Of a stretch of 64,000 nucleotides of DNA, positions 47,479-56,015 are shown piece after piece. The notes below the pieces were generated by a model. The model had not been told where the DNA came from. It was given only the letters and a program-made list of their open reading frames with translations, and did no database searches. This DNA is from Nannocystis sp. RBIL2 (GTDB lineage Bacteria; Myxococcota_A; Polyangia; Nannocystales; Nannocystaceae). How positions within the stretch are numbered: position 1 is the first letter of the stretch; the number at the start of each line of letters is the position of its first letter. The stretch covers positions 124,001 to 188,000 of the forward strand of contig NZ_JAPNJW010000001.1 of the NCBI RefSeq assembly GCF_026626745.1, in the 5' to 3' direction. The translations under genes and the position numbers were made by a program.

Positions 47479-47809
47479 GGCGGCACCATACCCTCCCGCC
47501 GGGCCCGCGCGTCGGCCCTGGAGCGGCGGCCCGCAGGCCGGCGCGCCCCTCCGCGCAACCCGGCACACGGCGCGCGCGACATCGCCGCTCGCGCTCGCAT
47601 GTCCCATCGGACATGTCGCATTCGCCAGGACAGAGCCTCACAGTCTCCCCGATCCCGAAGCGGCCTCGACCCTCGCGCTTGCAGACCCGCCCACCCGGGT
47701 TATGACCTCTGCGACGCGCTTCGAGCCGCGCGTGGATCCACACGACCCGTGCGCGAAAACCCCCGGGATAGCGCTTGCGGCGCGCTACCGAACCACCGAT
47801 GGTATTTTC
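47479..47809. other. Divergent interval between two lipoprotein genes, 331 bp
   Basis: Contains a contiguous PAL14 pair at 47600-47627 and presumably two promoters. A TAGCGC/GCGCTA inverted repeat lies around 47768-47787, just ahead of the right-hand gene. Confidence 0.5.
47600..47627. repeat. PAL14 pair
   Basis: TGTCCCATCGGACA (47600-47613) and TGTCGCATTCGCCA (47614-47627), contiguous, followed by GGACA. Confidence 0.75.
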
Positions 47810-49258
47810 ATGTCTCTTCCGTCTCGTTCGCTCGTCCTCGGCACCCTCGCCTCTCTCGCGCTCCTCGGCTGCGGCGACGACAAGGCCGGCACTGCGAGCG
47901 CGACCATGGGGACCACCACGATCACGACCGCCCCGCCGCCGACCACCGGCGGCACGTTGCAGCCGACCACCACGGACGGCAGCGCCAGCGGCGACGCGAC
48001 CATGACGGGCACCACCACGGCCACCACCGAGGGGGTGACCAGCACCGGCGTGCCCACCACCACCGGCAGCACCACCGAGCAGGTCAAGTTCGACCTCGGC
48101 GTCCAGCCCGACGGAGGCACCAGCGGCTGCAGCGGCAACGGCGGCGGCGGTGGCATGCCCGAGTTCAGCTTCATCTGGATCGCCAACTCGGTCGAGGGCA
48201 CCGTCAGCAAGATCGACACCTTCACCGGCGTCGAGGTCGGCCGTTACGTCACCGGTCCGGACACCTCGGGCCTCGGCGACGCCAACAACGGCCCGAGCCG
48301 CACCTCCGTCAACCTCTACGGCGACGCCGCGGTCGCCAACCGCAACGGCGGCGTCACCAAGATCGCCGCGCGCCTCGAGGACTGCCCCGACACCAACGGC
48401 AACGGCGTCGCCGACACCTCGACCGGCCCGCTCGACGTCAAGGGTTGGGGCCAGGACGAGTGCGTGCTGTGGCACCACCCGACGCCGACCAACCCGCTCG
48501 CGTACCAGGAGGGCCCGCGACCGCTCGCGTGGGTCGGCGAGATCCAGCCCGACAAGTGCCCGGCCAAGAACCCGCCGCTGTGGTTCGGCTATTACAAGCA
48601 GGGCCAGAACCTCGGCGCCTTCGAGCGGCTCGACGGCGCCACCGGTCAGACCCTCGACATGGTCGACGTCCCGTGGAGCGGCAACGCCTGGGGCCCCTAC
48701 GGCGGCGCCGTCAACAAGGACGGCGACTTCTTCGTCACCGGCTGGTCGTCGGGCCCCGCGATCCGGATCGCCCACGACACCCTCGAAGTCACCGTCTTCA
48801 CCAACAACGGCTTCCCCTCCTATTACGGCATGGCGCTCGACGCCAAGGGCGAGCTATGGGTCGCCGGCTGCGACAGCAACATCTACCACCTCGATCCTGC
48901 CTCGCAGATCTGGACCGTCGTCGGCACCGGCCCCGGCTGCATGCGCGGGCTCATGGTCGACAAGATGGGCCGCGCCTTCATCGCCCACAACGGCTTCCCG
49001 GGCGGGATGGTCGTCGTCGACACCAACACCAAGACGATCTTGAACCCCAACGTCCCGCTGCCCGGCTCGGTCACGCCCGTGGGGATCAGCATCGACGTCG
49101 AGGGCTACGTGTGGGTCGTCGACCAGGGCGGGTGGGCCTACAAGGTCGACCCCGAGACTTATCAGGTCGTCCTCCAGGTCATGGGCCTCAACCAGCCCTA
49201 CACCTATTCGGACATGACTGGCGCCGGCCTCGACCTGGTCGTCAATCCGCAGGGTTGA
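47810..49258 (+). CDS. Ser/Thr-linker lipoprotein, beta-propeller paralogue A
   Basis: A 482-residue lipoprotein: LASLALLGC (Cys18), a Thr/Ser/Gly-rich linker (about 20-100), a Gly-rich turn (SGCSGNGGGGG), then about 350 residues of propeller-like repeats (FIWIANSVEGTVSKIDTFTG, GELWVAGCDSNIYHLD, VGISIDVEGYVWVVDQGGWA). The next gene is a paralogue sharing FIWI, RTxV, DxNxNGVxDTS, DECxLWHH and YTYSDMTG-type motifs. ATG 47810 gives a clean signal peptide. The Vgb/SMP-30-like repeats suggest a propeller, but no enzyme activity is apparent. Confidence 0.8.
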   Translation: MSLPSRSLVLGTLASLALLGCGDDKAGTASATMGTTTITTAPPPTTGGTLQPTTTDGSASGDATMTGTTTATTEGVTSTGVPTTTGSTTEQVKFDLGVQPDGGTSGCSGNGGGGGMPEFSFIWIANSVEGTVSKIDTFTGVEVGRYVTGPDTSGLGDANNGPSRTSVNLYGDAAVANRNGGVTKIAARLEDCPDTNGNGVADTSTGPLDVKGWGQDECVLWHHPTPTNPLAYQEGPRPLAWVGEIQPDKCPAKNPPLWFGYYKQGQNLGAFERLDGATGQTLDMVDVPWSGNAWGPYGGAVNKDGDFFVTGWSSGPAIRIAHDTLEVTVFTNNGFPSYYGMALDAKGELWVAGCDSNIYHLDPASQIWTVVGTGPGCMRGLMVDKMGRAFIAHNGFPGGMVVVDTNTKTILNPNVPLPGSVTPVGISIDVEGYVWVVDQGGWAYKVDPETYQVVLQVMGLNQPYTYSDMTGAGLDLVVNPQG

Positions 49259-49270
49259 GGCCCTTTCACA

Positions 49271-49298
49271 TGGCTCCGAGGACATGTCCCGGACGCCA
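49271..49298. repeat. PAL14 pair behind a lipoprotein gene
   Basis: TGGCTCCGAGGACA (49271) and TGTCCCGGACGCCA (49285), contiguous, starting 12 bp after the stop codon of paralogue A. Confidence 0.65.
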
Positions 49299-49419
49299 GG
49301 GCCAGACCCGCGCGCCCGCGCGCGCGATCGCGCCGGGCGAAATCGACCAGAGAGGATCCACTCATCCGCTGACAGGTTAATCCACGCGGACAACCACCCG
49401 AACTACCCGGCGCTTCCGC

Positions 49420-50937
49420 ATGATGGGAACCATGCAGAAGACAAGCGTTGGCAAGCGGTGGTTGGCGGCGCCCCTGGCGGTGGGGCTCGCGGCGTGCGGT
49501 GACTCGGGGACGGCGACCGGCACGGATACGGGCGGGATGACCCAGGGGTCGACGCTCGACCCGACGCAGGGGACCACGGCGACGACGGTGCCGACCGGCA
49601 CCGACTCGACCAGCCCCACCACCGCCTCGGGCTCCGAGTCCAACGGCGAGACGACGACGACCAGCACGACCGCGCCGACGACCACGATCTCGCCGACCTC
49701 GACCGGTCCCGACACGACGACCACCGAGAGCACCGCGACGACGACGACCAGCACGACCTCGACGACGACCACCGAGGGCACCACCACCACCGAGGGCACC
49801 ACCACCGCGGGCACCACCGGCAACCCGGTGTGCGAGCCCGGCGACGGCATGGGCATGGGCCCGGTGGAGAAGAGCTTCATCTGGATCCCCAGCCAGGACC
49901 TGAGCGACGTCGCCAAGATCAACACCCAGACGCTCGTCGAGGTCGCCCGCTACAAGACCGGCCCCGGCGGCGACAGCCCGTCGCGCACCGCCGTCAGCGT
50001 CGACGGCCGCTTCGTCGTCGTCAACAACCGCGAGACCGGCACCTCGTCGATGTTCGCCGCCAACCTCGAGGATTGCGTCGACAAGAACGCCAACGGCGTG
50101 ATCGACACCTCGCAGAACAAGAACGACGTCCGCCCGTGGATGGCCGACGAGTGTCTGCTCTGGCACCACCAGTGGCCGTACGCCGGCGGCTTCTCCAACG
50201 GCCCGCGCGGCGTCACCTGGACGCCCGGCACCTGGGACTACAACCTCTGCCAGTACGTCCAGCCCAAGGTGTGGCTCGGCTACAACGCGCCCGGCGGCGT
50301 CGCCCACTTCGTCCGCATCGACGGCGAGACCGGCACCATCGAGGAGACCATCCCGGTCCCGAACTGGAACGGCCAGGGCTACGCCCCCTACGGCGGCGCG
50401 CTCGACCCCGAGTTCCGCCCGTGGTTCGGCGGCCTGCGCGGCGAGTTCCTGCGCATCAACACCGACCAGAACCCGATCACCGTGTCGCGCTGGACCGCGC
50501 CGTTCAACATCCAGTCGTACGGCTTCACCGTCGACGCCGACGGCAACCCGTGGTTCGCCGGCTGCTCCGGCCCGGTCAGCACCTTCGACGCCGACACCGA
50601 GCAGTACACCTCGGTCCCCGGCACCAACGCCTGCTTCCGCGGCATCACGGCCGACAAGGACCACGTGTGGGTCGCCTCCAACGGCCCGTGCGCGCTGCTG
50701 CAGATCGACCGCCAGACCAAGACGCTGGTCGCCAGCCACAACACCAACCCGTGCTCGACCGCGATCGGCCTCAGCGTCGACACCGAGAAGTTCGTGTGGC
50801 TGGTCGACCAGGAGGGCTGGGCCTGGAAGATCGACCCCGACAACGTCCCCGCCATGCAGCAGGTCCAGGTGCCCGGCAGCCACTACGTCTACTCCGACAT
50901 GACGGGCGGCCAGCTGCAGAGCATCTTGCCGATGTGA
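49420..50937 (+). CDS. Ser/Thr-linker lipoprotein, beta-propeller paralogue B
   Basis: A 505-residue lipoprotein with lipobox LAAC at about residue 26 and a Thr/Ser-rich linker of roughly 105 residues, including near-duplicate TTTEGTTTTEGTTTAGTTG. A propeller-like domain follows, matching the preceding gene: SFIWIPSQDLSDVAKINTQT, RTAVSVDGRFVVVNNRETG, DKNANGVIDTS, DECLLWHHQWPY and HYVYSDMTGGQLQS. Residue differences suggest an old duplication rather than recent copying. ATG 49420 or 49432 could start it. A six-unit PAL14 array begins 28 bp after the stop. Function unknown. Confidence 0.8.
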   Translation: MMGTMQKTSVGKRWLAAPLAVGLAACGDSGTATGTDTGGMTQGSTLDPTQGTTATTVPTGTDSTSPTTASGSESNGETTTTSTTAPTTTISPTSTGPDTTTTESTATTTTSTTSTTTTEGTTTTEGTTTAGTTGNPVCEPGDGMGMGPVEKSFIWIPSQDLSDVAKINTQTLVEVARYKTGPGGDSPSRTAVSVDGRFVVVNNRETGTSSMFAANLEDCVDKNANGVIDTSQNKNDVRPWMADECLLWHHQWPYAGGFSNGPRGVTWTPGTWDYNLCQYVQPKVWLGYNAPGGVAHFVRIDGETGTIEETIPVPNWNGQGYAPYGGALDPEFRPWFGGLRGEFLRINTDQNPITVSRWTAPFNIQSYGFTVDADGNPWFAGCSGPVSTFDADTEQYTSVPGTNACFRGITADKDHVWVASNGPCALLQIDRQTKTLVASHNTNPCSTAIGLSVDTEKFVWLVDQEGWAWKIDPDNVPAMQQVQVPGSHYVYSDMTGGQLQSILPM

Positions 50938-50965
50938 GCCCCGCGGGGCCCCGCCCCCTGCCGAC

Positions 50966-51049
50966 GCGCCGAAAGGGCATGTCCTCGCGGACATGCCCTT
51001 TCGCACATTCTCGAACGAGCATGTCCTTTCGGACATGCTCGCGCGCTCA
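50966..51049. repeat. PAL14 tandem array, six units with long hairpins
   Basis: Units at 50966, 50980, 50994, 51008, 51022 and 51036, exactly 14 bp apart. 50970-50984 pairs perfectly with 50989-51003 (15-bp stem, TCGC loop) and 51016-51026 with 51031-51041 (11-bp stem). The array fills the gap between the preceding lipoprotein gene and the stop of the minus-strand fragment, a likely two-way transcript end. Confidence 0.88.
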
Positions 51050-51433
51050 CTCGCAGGTCAGGTTGTCGTAGCTCGCAGGGATGGTGGCGACCGCCGCCGT
51101 CTTGCCGGTGATCCCCGGCGAGCCGGCAAAGCTGCTCGCAGTGGGCGGGACGGTGCCGCCGGCGCCGGCGTCGACGAGACGCATGCCGGTGAACGTGTCG
51201 CCCGGCGTGAACACCTTGATCCGGCCGCCGCCGCCCCCGCCCCCGCCCCACGCCCACGTCTCGTTCTGGTCGCCGAGCCCCGGTCCGCCGTTGCCGCCGC
51301 GGGCGTCGAACGAGCCGGCCCCGAGCACCGAGTCCGCGGCGACGACGATGCCGCCGCCCGAGCCGCCGCCGCCGCCGGCACGGTAGCCGCACACCGCGTT
51401 GTCACCCGGCGGCTCCTCGCCGCGCGCGCTCAC
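51047..51433 (-). pseudogene. C-terminal remnant of a glycine-rich surface-protein gene
   Basis: A frame of about 128 residues starting with GTG and reading GGGGSGGGIVVAADSVLGAG, DARGGNGGPGLGD and GGGGGGGGRIKVFTPGD. Such sequence is usually the end of a much longer myxobacterial surface protein with Gly-rich, beta-helix-like repeats. There is no signal peptide and no good start. The frame stays open a little further upstream through the terminator at 51467-51501, in phase with WGHCWDAQFDGSV. I read it as a 5'-truncated remnant whose upstream part was replaced by the next gene. Confidence 0.5.
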
Positions 51434-51466
51434 CGAGCCGTCGAATTGTGCATCCCAGCAGTGTCC

Positions 51467-51501
51467 CCAAACGCCTCCGTCGCCGCGACGGAGGCGTTTG
51501 G
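51467..51501 (-). terminator. Strong hairpin terminator
   Basis: A perfect 16-bp inverted repeat (51467-51482 with 51486-51501) with a 3-base loop, containing CCAAACGCCTCCGTCG. It lies 8 bp beyond the stop of the 860-residue protein gene on the minus strand, followed by G/C-rich sequence without a U-run. It is not a PAL14 unit. Confidence 0.75.
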
Positions 51502-51509
51502 TTACGTCC

Positions 51510-54092
51510 TCAATGGCACTGCCAGTCGATGCCTCCGTCGAACACGTACATCACCCCCGAGTCGCCGAGGTTGATGTGGGCGAGGCTCTCGTCGAACTGA
51601 AACAGGAAGCTCGGATCGACGCCGGGATCGCCGTCCTGCAACCACAGCGGACCGCCGCCGACGAACCCGGCCGAACCGTAGACGATCCTGCGCACGCGCT
51701 TGGCCGCGCCCTCGAGGTCGCCGCCGCCGAAGATCTGCTCCGGCACGTCGAACGCCTCGACGCTCAGCGTGACCGCGTCCTCGATCGATCCGGGCGCGCG
51801 GGCCAGCTCCTCCTCGGTCGTCCCCACCAGCGTGCCGTGACGGTGCCGCTCGGCGGTGTCGGGATCGGGCAAGTAGAGGGATAGCGAGCGCGCGCCCGGA
51901 TGCTGCGCGGCGAGCTCGGGCAGCTGCGCCAGATCGAGCGTCAGGATGTGCGTCATCGGCTCCTTGCGGTCGACCGGCGCAGTCACGACCCCACGCGGCG
52001 TGCCGCCGATCCGCGCCACCGAGTCCGCGGCCGGCTCGTCCTCGCCGCGGCGCAGGCGGTAGATCCGGACCTTCGGCCCCGGCACGCTCGCCGCCAACCG
52101 CCGCAGCTCCTGCTCCGGCGTCTCGACCGCCTTGCCGAGCCCCTCCTTGACCGCCGCGAACACGGCCGGGGCGAGCGCCCGCTCGAGCTCCTTCATGAAC
52201 GTGTTCTCGGCCGGCGCGTCGCCGATCGCCCGCAGCAGCGGCGCGACGATCTCGGGCCCGAAGGCGCCGATCCGCGAGCCCAGCGAGCCGTGGCCGATCG
52301 CCTGCCGCTTCGTCATCACTGCCCCGAAGACCATGTCCAAGAGTTCAGGCGGCGTGTCGGGCCGCAGCACCTTGACCAGGCGGTCGGGCTCGCCGGCGCA
52401 GCGCTCGCGGTTGGCGGCGACGATCTTGGCCCACCGCTCGAGCGGCAGCTTGTCGAGGAACGCCAGCACCGGATCGACCTTGCTGCCGCCGTAGTTGAAG
52501 GCGATCTGGTCGAGCTGCACGTGCTCGTCGAGCGCCGCGTCCCAGGTCTCGCCGGCCGCCGACGCCCGCGCCAGGATGTAGAGGATCGCCTCGCCGAACC
52601 TCGCCTTGAAGTCGGGCGCCGTGGCCTGCTGCTGGGCCCGCGCCAGGTACGGCACCAGCGTCGGCGTGCCGTAGCCGAGCAACCCGGCCTCGGGGGCGTA
52701 CTGGCTGGCGCCGAGGCGGCCGATCGCCTCCTCGACCAGCGCCGGGTCGAAGTGCACGTCGAGGAACGCGGCTGCCTTGCCGTACCAGAACTCCTTGGCC
52801 AGCGTCGTTCGCAGGATCGCGTGCGTGCGCGCCGGGCCGAGGATCTTCATCGCCCCGCGCAGCCGCGCGATCAGGACCGCCTCGCTCTCGTACACGCGGT
52901 CGAGGTCGATGCGCGCGTCCATCTCCGCCGGGATCGCCTGGCCGGCCGCGTGCGCGCGCTCGATGCCGACGACCGTCAGGATCGTCGCCAGGCTCTTCAC
53001 CCGCTCGTCGTCGCCGCTGGCGTCCTCGATCGTGTCCTCTTCCTCGCCGTCGCCGTCGCCGTCGTCGCCGCCGTACGCGTCGAACTCGTCGTAGTCGTCG
53101 CCGTCGCCGTCGCCGCCGTACTCGTCGTCATCCTCGTCGTCGCTGCTCGCCTGCGCCCGCTTCTCGGGCCTGATCTGCGGCGTCGTGATCTTGAACGGCG
53201 CGCTGCCCTCCTCCGCCAGCTTGTTCGCCGCGGCGAACAGGGCCGCCGGCGCATCGCTGCGCGCGTCGAGCACCTCGAACAGCGAGCTCGGGTTCCAGTA
53301 GCCGTCGCCGAACAAATAGATCACGTCCGAAAGCGTGGCCAGCCGCAGCCCGGCCAGACCGTTGCGGCTGATGTCGCCGGAGCGCTCGCGGAACAACTTC
53401 ACGCGCGGCAGGATCCACGCCAGCGCCTCCTCGGCCCACGACGAACCGAACCGCGCCGCCAGCTGCTCGACGTCCTTCGTCGACTGCAGCCGCCACTCGA
53501 CCAGCTTGCCGCCCTCGATCCACGGGCAGTCCCAGTTGCCCGCCAGGCCGCGCTCGAGGTGATGCGCCACCAGGTGTCGCAAGATCGTCACGCTCGAGTC
53601 CGACGGGATCGACTCGCCCGCGCGGCCGCGGACGAAGTCGATCGCCACCTGCAAGTTCTCCGGCAGCTCGTCGCGCACGGCCTGTACGGCCGCGGGGTCG
53701 GCCACGTACGCGGCAGTGATCAGGTCGTTGACGTGGGTGAGCACCCCCGGCGTGTACGAGGCCCAGTCGCGCGCCTGACCCTTGTCGAGCACGCCCATGT
53801 CGGGGGGCAGACGGCGCAGCACCGCGATGATGTCGGCGGCCGGCACGTCGCGGGTGTTCTCGCCGAGGATCCGGAACATCCCGGCGGAGCTCACGGTCTG
53901 CAGCACGAGGCCGTGGTGGACCAGGTGCCACAGCAGCGGTGCGGCCCGGTTGGTGCTCTTCCACAACAAGTTGTTGTGCTTGAAGCCGTTGGGATCGCCG
54001 AGCTTGTCGAGCTTCTCGCCGAGCGAGCGCAGCTTCTTCTCGGTGAGTTCTTCGAATGGAGGGATGGTCGACTTGGGGGGAGTCTTCTTCAT
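51510..54092 (-). CDS. Large protein with acidic linker and C-terminal DUF1963-like domain
   Basis: An 860-residue soluble protein. The N-terminal part (about 1-310) is helical (LRRLPPDMGVLDKGQ, VTILRHLVAHHLERGLAG). A strongly acidic Asp/Glu/Gly stretch follows at about 315-365 (SSDDEDDDEYGGDGDGDDYD), then a helical region that may be HEAT-like. A beta-rich end contains PSFLFQFDESLAHINLGDSG, resembling DUF1963/YwqG domains. No enzyme motif is seen. Start ATG 54092 begins MKKTPPKSTIPPFEELTEKK, with no signal peptide. The acidic linker sets it apart from other genes here. The gene is 140 bp downstream of the PARG gene, same strand. Confidence 0.65.
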   Translation of the reverse strand: MKKTPPKSTIPPFEELTEKKLRSLGEKLDKLGDPNGFKHNNLLWKSTNRAAPLLWHLVHHGLVLQTVSSAGMFRILGENTRDVPAADIIAVLRRLPPDMGVLDKGQARDWASYTPGVLTHVNDLITAAYVADPAAVQAVRDELPENLQVAIDFVRGRAGESIPSDSSVTILRHLVAHHLERGLAGNWDCPWIEGGKLVEWRLQSTKDVEQLAARFGSSWAEEALAWILPRVKLFRERSGDISRNGLAGLRLATLSDVIYLFGDGYWNPSSLFEVLDARSDAPAALFAAANKLAEEGSAPFKITTPQIRPEKRAQASSDDEDDDEYGGDGDGDDYDEFDAYGGDDGDGDGEEEDTIEDASGDDERVKSLATILTVVGIERAHAAGQAIPAEMDARIDLDRVYESEAVLIARLRGAMKILGPARTHAILRTTLAKEFWYGKAAAFLDVHFDPALVEEAIGRLGASQYAPEAGLLGYGTPTLVPYLARAQQQATAPDFKARFGEAILYILARASAAGETWDAALDEHVQLDQIAFNYGGSKVDPVLAFLDKLPLERWAKIVAANRERCAGEPDRLVKVLRPDTPPELLDMVFGAVMTKRQAIGHGSLGSRIGAFGPEIVAPLLRAIGDAPAENTFMKELERALAPAVFAAVKEGLGKAVETPEQELRRLAASVPGPKVRIYRLRRGEDEPAADSVARIGGTPRGVVTAPVDRKEPMTHILTLDLAQLPELAAQHPGARSLSLYLPDPDTAERHRHGTLVGTTEEELARAPGSIEDAVTLSVEAFDVPEQIFGGGDLEGAAKRVRRIVYGSAGFVGGGPLWLQDGDPGVDPSFLFQFDESLAHINLGDSGVMYVFDGGIDWQCH

Positions 54093-54232
54093 CGACGCCA
54101 GCGATACCAGAACGGCGGCCGGCGCGCAGCCACGCGTGGAGCCGCGTCAACGCTGCAACTGCTCTGTCCACGGGGGATTCGCGACATCACGCCCCGCCCC
54201 CGCAGATCGTCCCTCGCCATCCCGGGCCGCGC

Positions 54233-55051
54233 TCAGCCGAACACGCGCTCGAACGCCTGCAGCGTCGACCTCTCGCGGCTCTTGTCGTAGATGGCGAAGA
54301 CCACCCGGGCGAACGACTTCGCGTAGGTCGAGCGCAGCAGGTCGGCGAACACCTGCGCCACTTCCTTCGGGTCGTTGCGGAACACCCCGCAGCCCCACGC
54401 CCCGAGCACCAGAGTGTGCTGCCCGTGCCGCGCCAGCACCCGCAGCACCCGCTCGGCGCGGCGGCGCAGCGCCTCCGAGACGTCGGCGCGACCGTTCGGC
54501 GCGCGGCGCAGGTGCTCGCCGGCGTTGGGCGCCGGCGCGGTCACGACGCCGACGTGGAACGGCCGCTCGAGCAGGTCGAGCCGCTCGTCGCGGAAGAACG
54601 GCACCCCCGGCGACCAGATGACGTGATCGGTGTAGAGCACCGACTCGTTGGCGCGGTTGACGTCGTAGTACTCGCGGGCCTCGAGCAGGCAGTGATAGAG
54701 CGCCGAGCAGCGGGCCAGGTCCTCCTCCTGCGCCTTGGCCCCGCCGAGGAACCCGCCCCCGGGGTTGCGCGCCGACGCGAAGTTGAGCGCCGCGACCTCG
54801 GCCACGCCCTGCTGCTCGACCAGCTTGCGGGCCGCGCCGCCGGTCGTGTCGGCCCACACCTCGATCTTCGCCGCCTGCCCCGTCCCGGCCGGGATCGGCA
54901 GGTCGTCGAAGTCGCCGGGCCGGTACAGCACCGTCCCTTGCTGCGCCGCCGCGACCGCCTGGGCGATCGACACCACCTGTCCCGAAGGACCGGTGTAACT
55001 CCCGCGTTCGACGATCGCCACCGTGTCCTTGGCCAACCCTGCGAGTGACAT
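54233..55051 (-). CDS. Bacterial-type poly(ADP-ribose) glycohydrolase-like protein (TIGR02452 family)
   Basis: A 272-residue macro-fold protein. The PARG signature GGG-x(6-8)-QEE appears as NPGGGFLGGAKAQEEDLARCSALY (split here: NPGGGFLGGAKAQEE then DLARCSALY), with the adjacent Glu acting as catalytic acid in characterised enzymes. LGAWGCGVFRNDPKEVAQVF is the conserved end motif. The family removes ADP-ribose from proteins or hydrolyses poly(ADP-ribose). No ADP-ribosyltransferase or NADase partner lies in the window. The next gene downstream, 51510-54092, may be co-transcribed. The start ATG 55051 faces the divergent isomerase operon. Confidence 0.85.
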   Translation of the reverse strand: MSLAGLAKDTVAIVERGSYTGPSGQVVSIAQAVAAAQQGTVLYRPGDFDDLPIPAGTGQAAKIEVWADTTGGAARKLVEQQGVAEVAALNFASARNPGGGFLGGAKAQEEDLARCSALYHCLLEAREYYDVNRANESVLYTDHVIWSPGVPFFRDERLDLLERPFHVGVVTAPAPNAGEHLRRAPNGRADVSEALRRRAERVLRVLARHGQHTLVLGAWGCGVFRNDPKEVAQVFADLLRSTYAKSFARVVFAIYDKSRERSTLQAFERVFG

Positions 55052-55160
55052 CCCGGGATGGTACAGGGTCGGGGCCCCCGACGCGCCGGGCCGCGGTCAA
55101 TCGACCTCCTCGTCGCCGGCCCTTGCTCCCGCGGGCGCCGGCGAGGGACACTCTCGCGCA

Positions 55161-56015
55161 TTGACCTGGCGCGCCCTCCTCCGCGAACCGCTCGTCCAAT
55201 TCCTCCTCGTGGGGCTGGCCCTGTTCGCCCTGCACGCGCGCGTGCGCCCCGACCCCGACCGGGCGATGCGCGTCGATCCGGACCGCGTCGCCTCGACCCG
55301 CGCCGGCCTGGCCGAGCGGCTCGGGCGCGCCCCTGACGACCGCGAACTCGCCGCCGCCCTGCGCGACGCGCTCGACGACGAGCGCATGGTCCGCGAGGCA
55401 GTACGCCTCGGCCTCGACCGCGACGACCCCATCGTGCGCCGGCGGCTGATCCAGAAGCTGCGCCTCGCCTACGAGTCGACCGCCGACGTCGAAGCCCCCG
55501 ACGACGCCGCCTTGCTCGCTTTGCGCGACGCCGAACCGGCCCGCTACTCCGCGCCGGCCCGCCTCGCCCTGACCCAGGTCCTCGCCGCGCGCGGGCGCCA
55601 CCCCGATCCCGAGGCCGCCGCGCGCGAGCTCGTGCGCCGCCTCGAAGGCGGGGCCGATCCTGCCGAGCTCGGCGACCCCGGCCCGCACGCCCGCCGCTTC
55701 GGCCTGCGACCGGCCAGCGACTACGCCGGCATGTTCGGGCCCGACTTCGCGGCTGCGCTTTCGGACATGCCCGAAGGCACATGGTCGATCGTTCAGTCCC
55801 AGCTCGGGGCTCACGCCGTCCGCATCGACGCGCGCGCCCCGGCCGAGCTGCTGCCCCTGGCCGCCGCGCGCCCGCGGCTGATGGCCGACCTGGCCGAGCG
55901 CCGCCGCGCCGAGGCCGTCCAGGCCGCCCTCGACGACCTGCGCCGCAGCGACCCCGCCGACCTCGACGCCCTGCCGGCCGACCTCGCCGCCGCGCTCGCG
56001 GAGCAGGGCCTGTGA
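55161..56015 (+). CDS. Membrane-anchored PpiC/SurA-like peptidyl-prolyl isomerase
   Basis: A protein of about 284 residues with one N-terminal membrane helix (LREPLVQFLLVGLALFALHA), a SurA-N-like helical region (ELAAALRDALDDERMVREAV) and a parvulin-type domain (RYSAPARLALTQVLAARGRH, PEGTWSIVQSQLGAHAVRID). It is anchored with its domain in the periplasm. TTG 55161 is my start choice since the family usually opens with a short basic segment; longer starts back to 55023 exist. GTGA overlap with the next gene makes it the first gene of a three-gene operon found in other proteobacteria. It probably helps fold its neighbours' products. Confidence 0.75.
   Translation: MTWRALLREPLVQFLLVGLALFALHARVRPDPDRAMRVDPDRVASTRAGLAERLGRAPDDRELAAALRDALDDERMVREAVRLGLDRDDPIVRRRLIQKLRLAYESTADVEAPDDAALLALRDAEPARYSAPARLALTQVLAARGRHPDPEAAARELVRRLEGGADPAELGDPGPHARRFGLRPASDYAGMFGPDFAAALSDMPEGTWSIVQSQLGAHAVRIDARAPAELLPLAAARPRLMADLAERRRAEAVQAALDDLRRSDPADLDALPADLAAALAEQGL

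Noticed and set aside
51058..51405. Alternative minus-strand frames in the glycine-rich region
   Set aside because: Ala/Arg/Ser low complexity, typical of frameshifted Gly codons.
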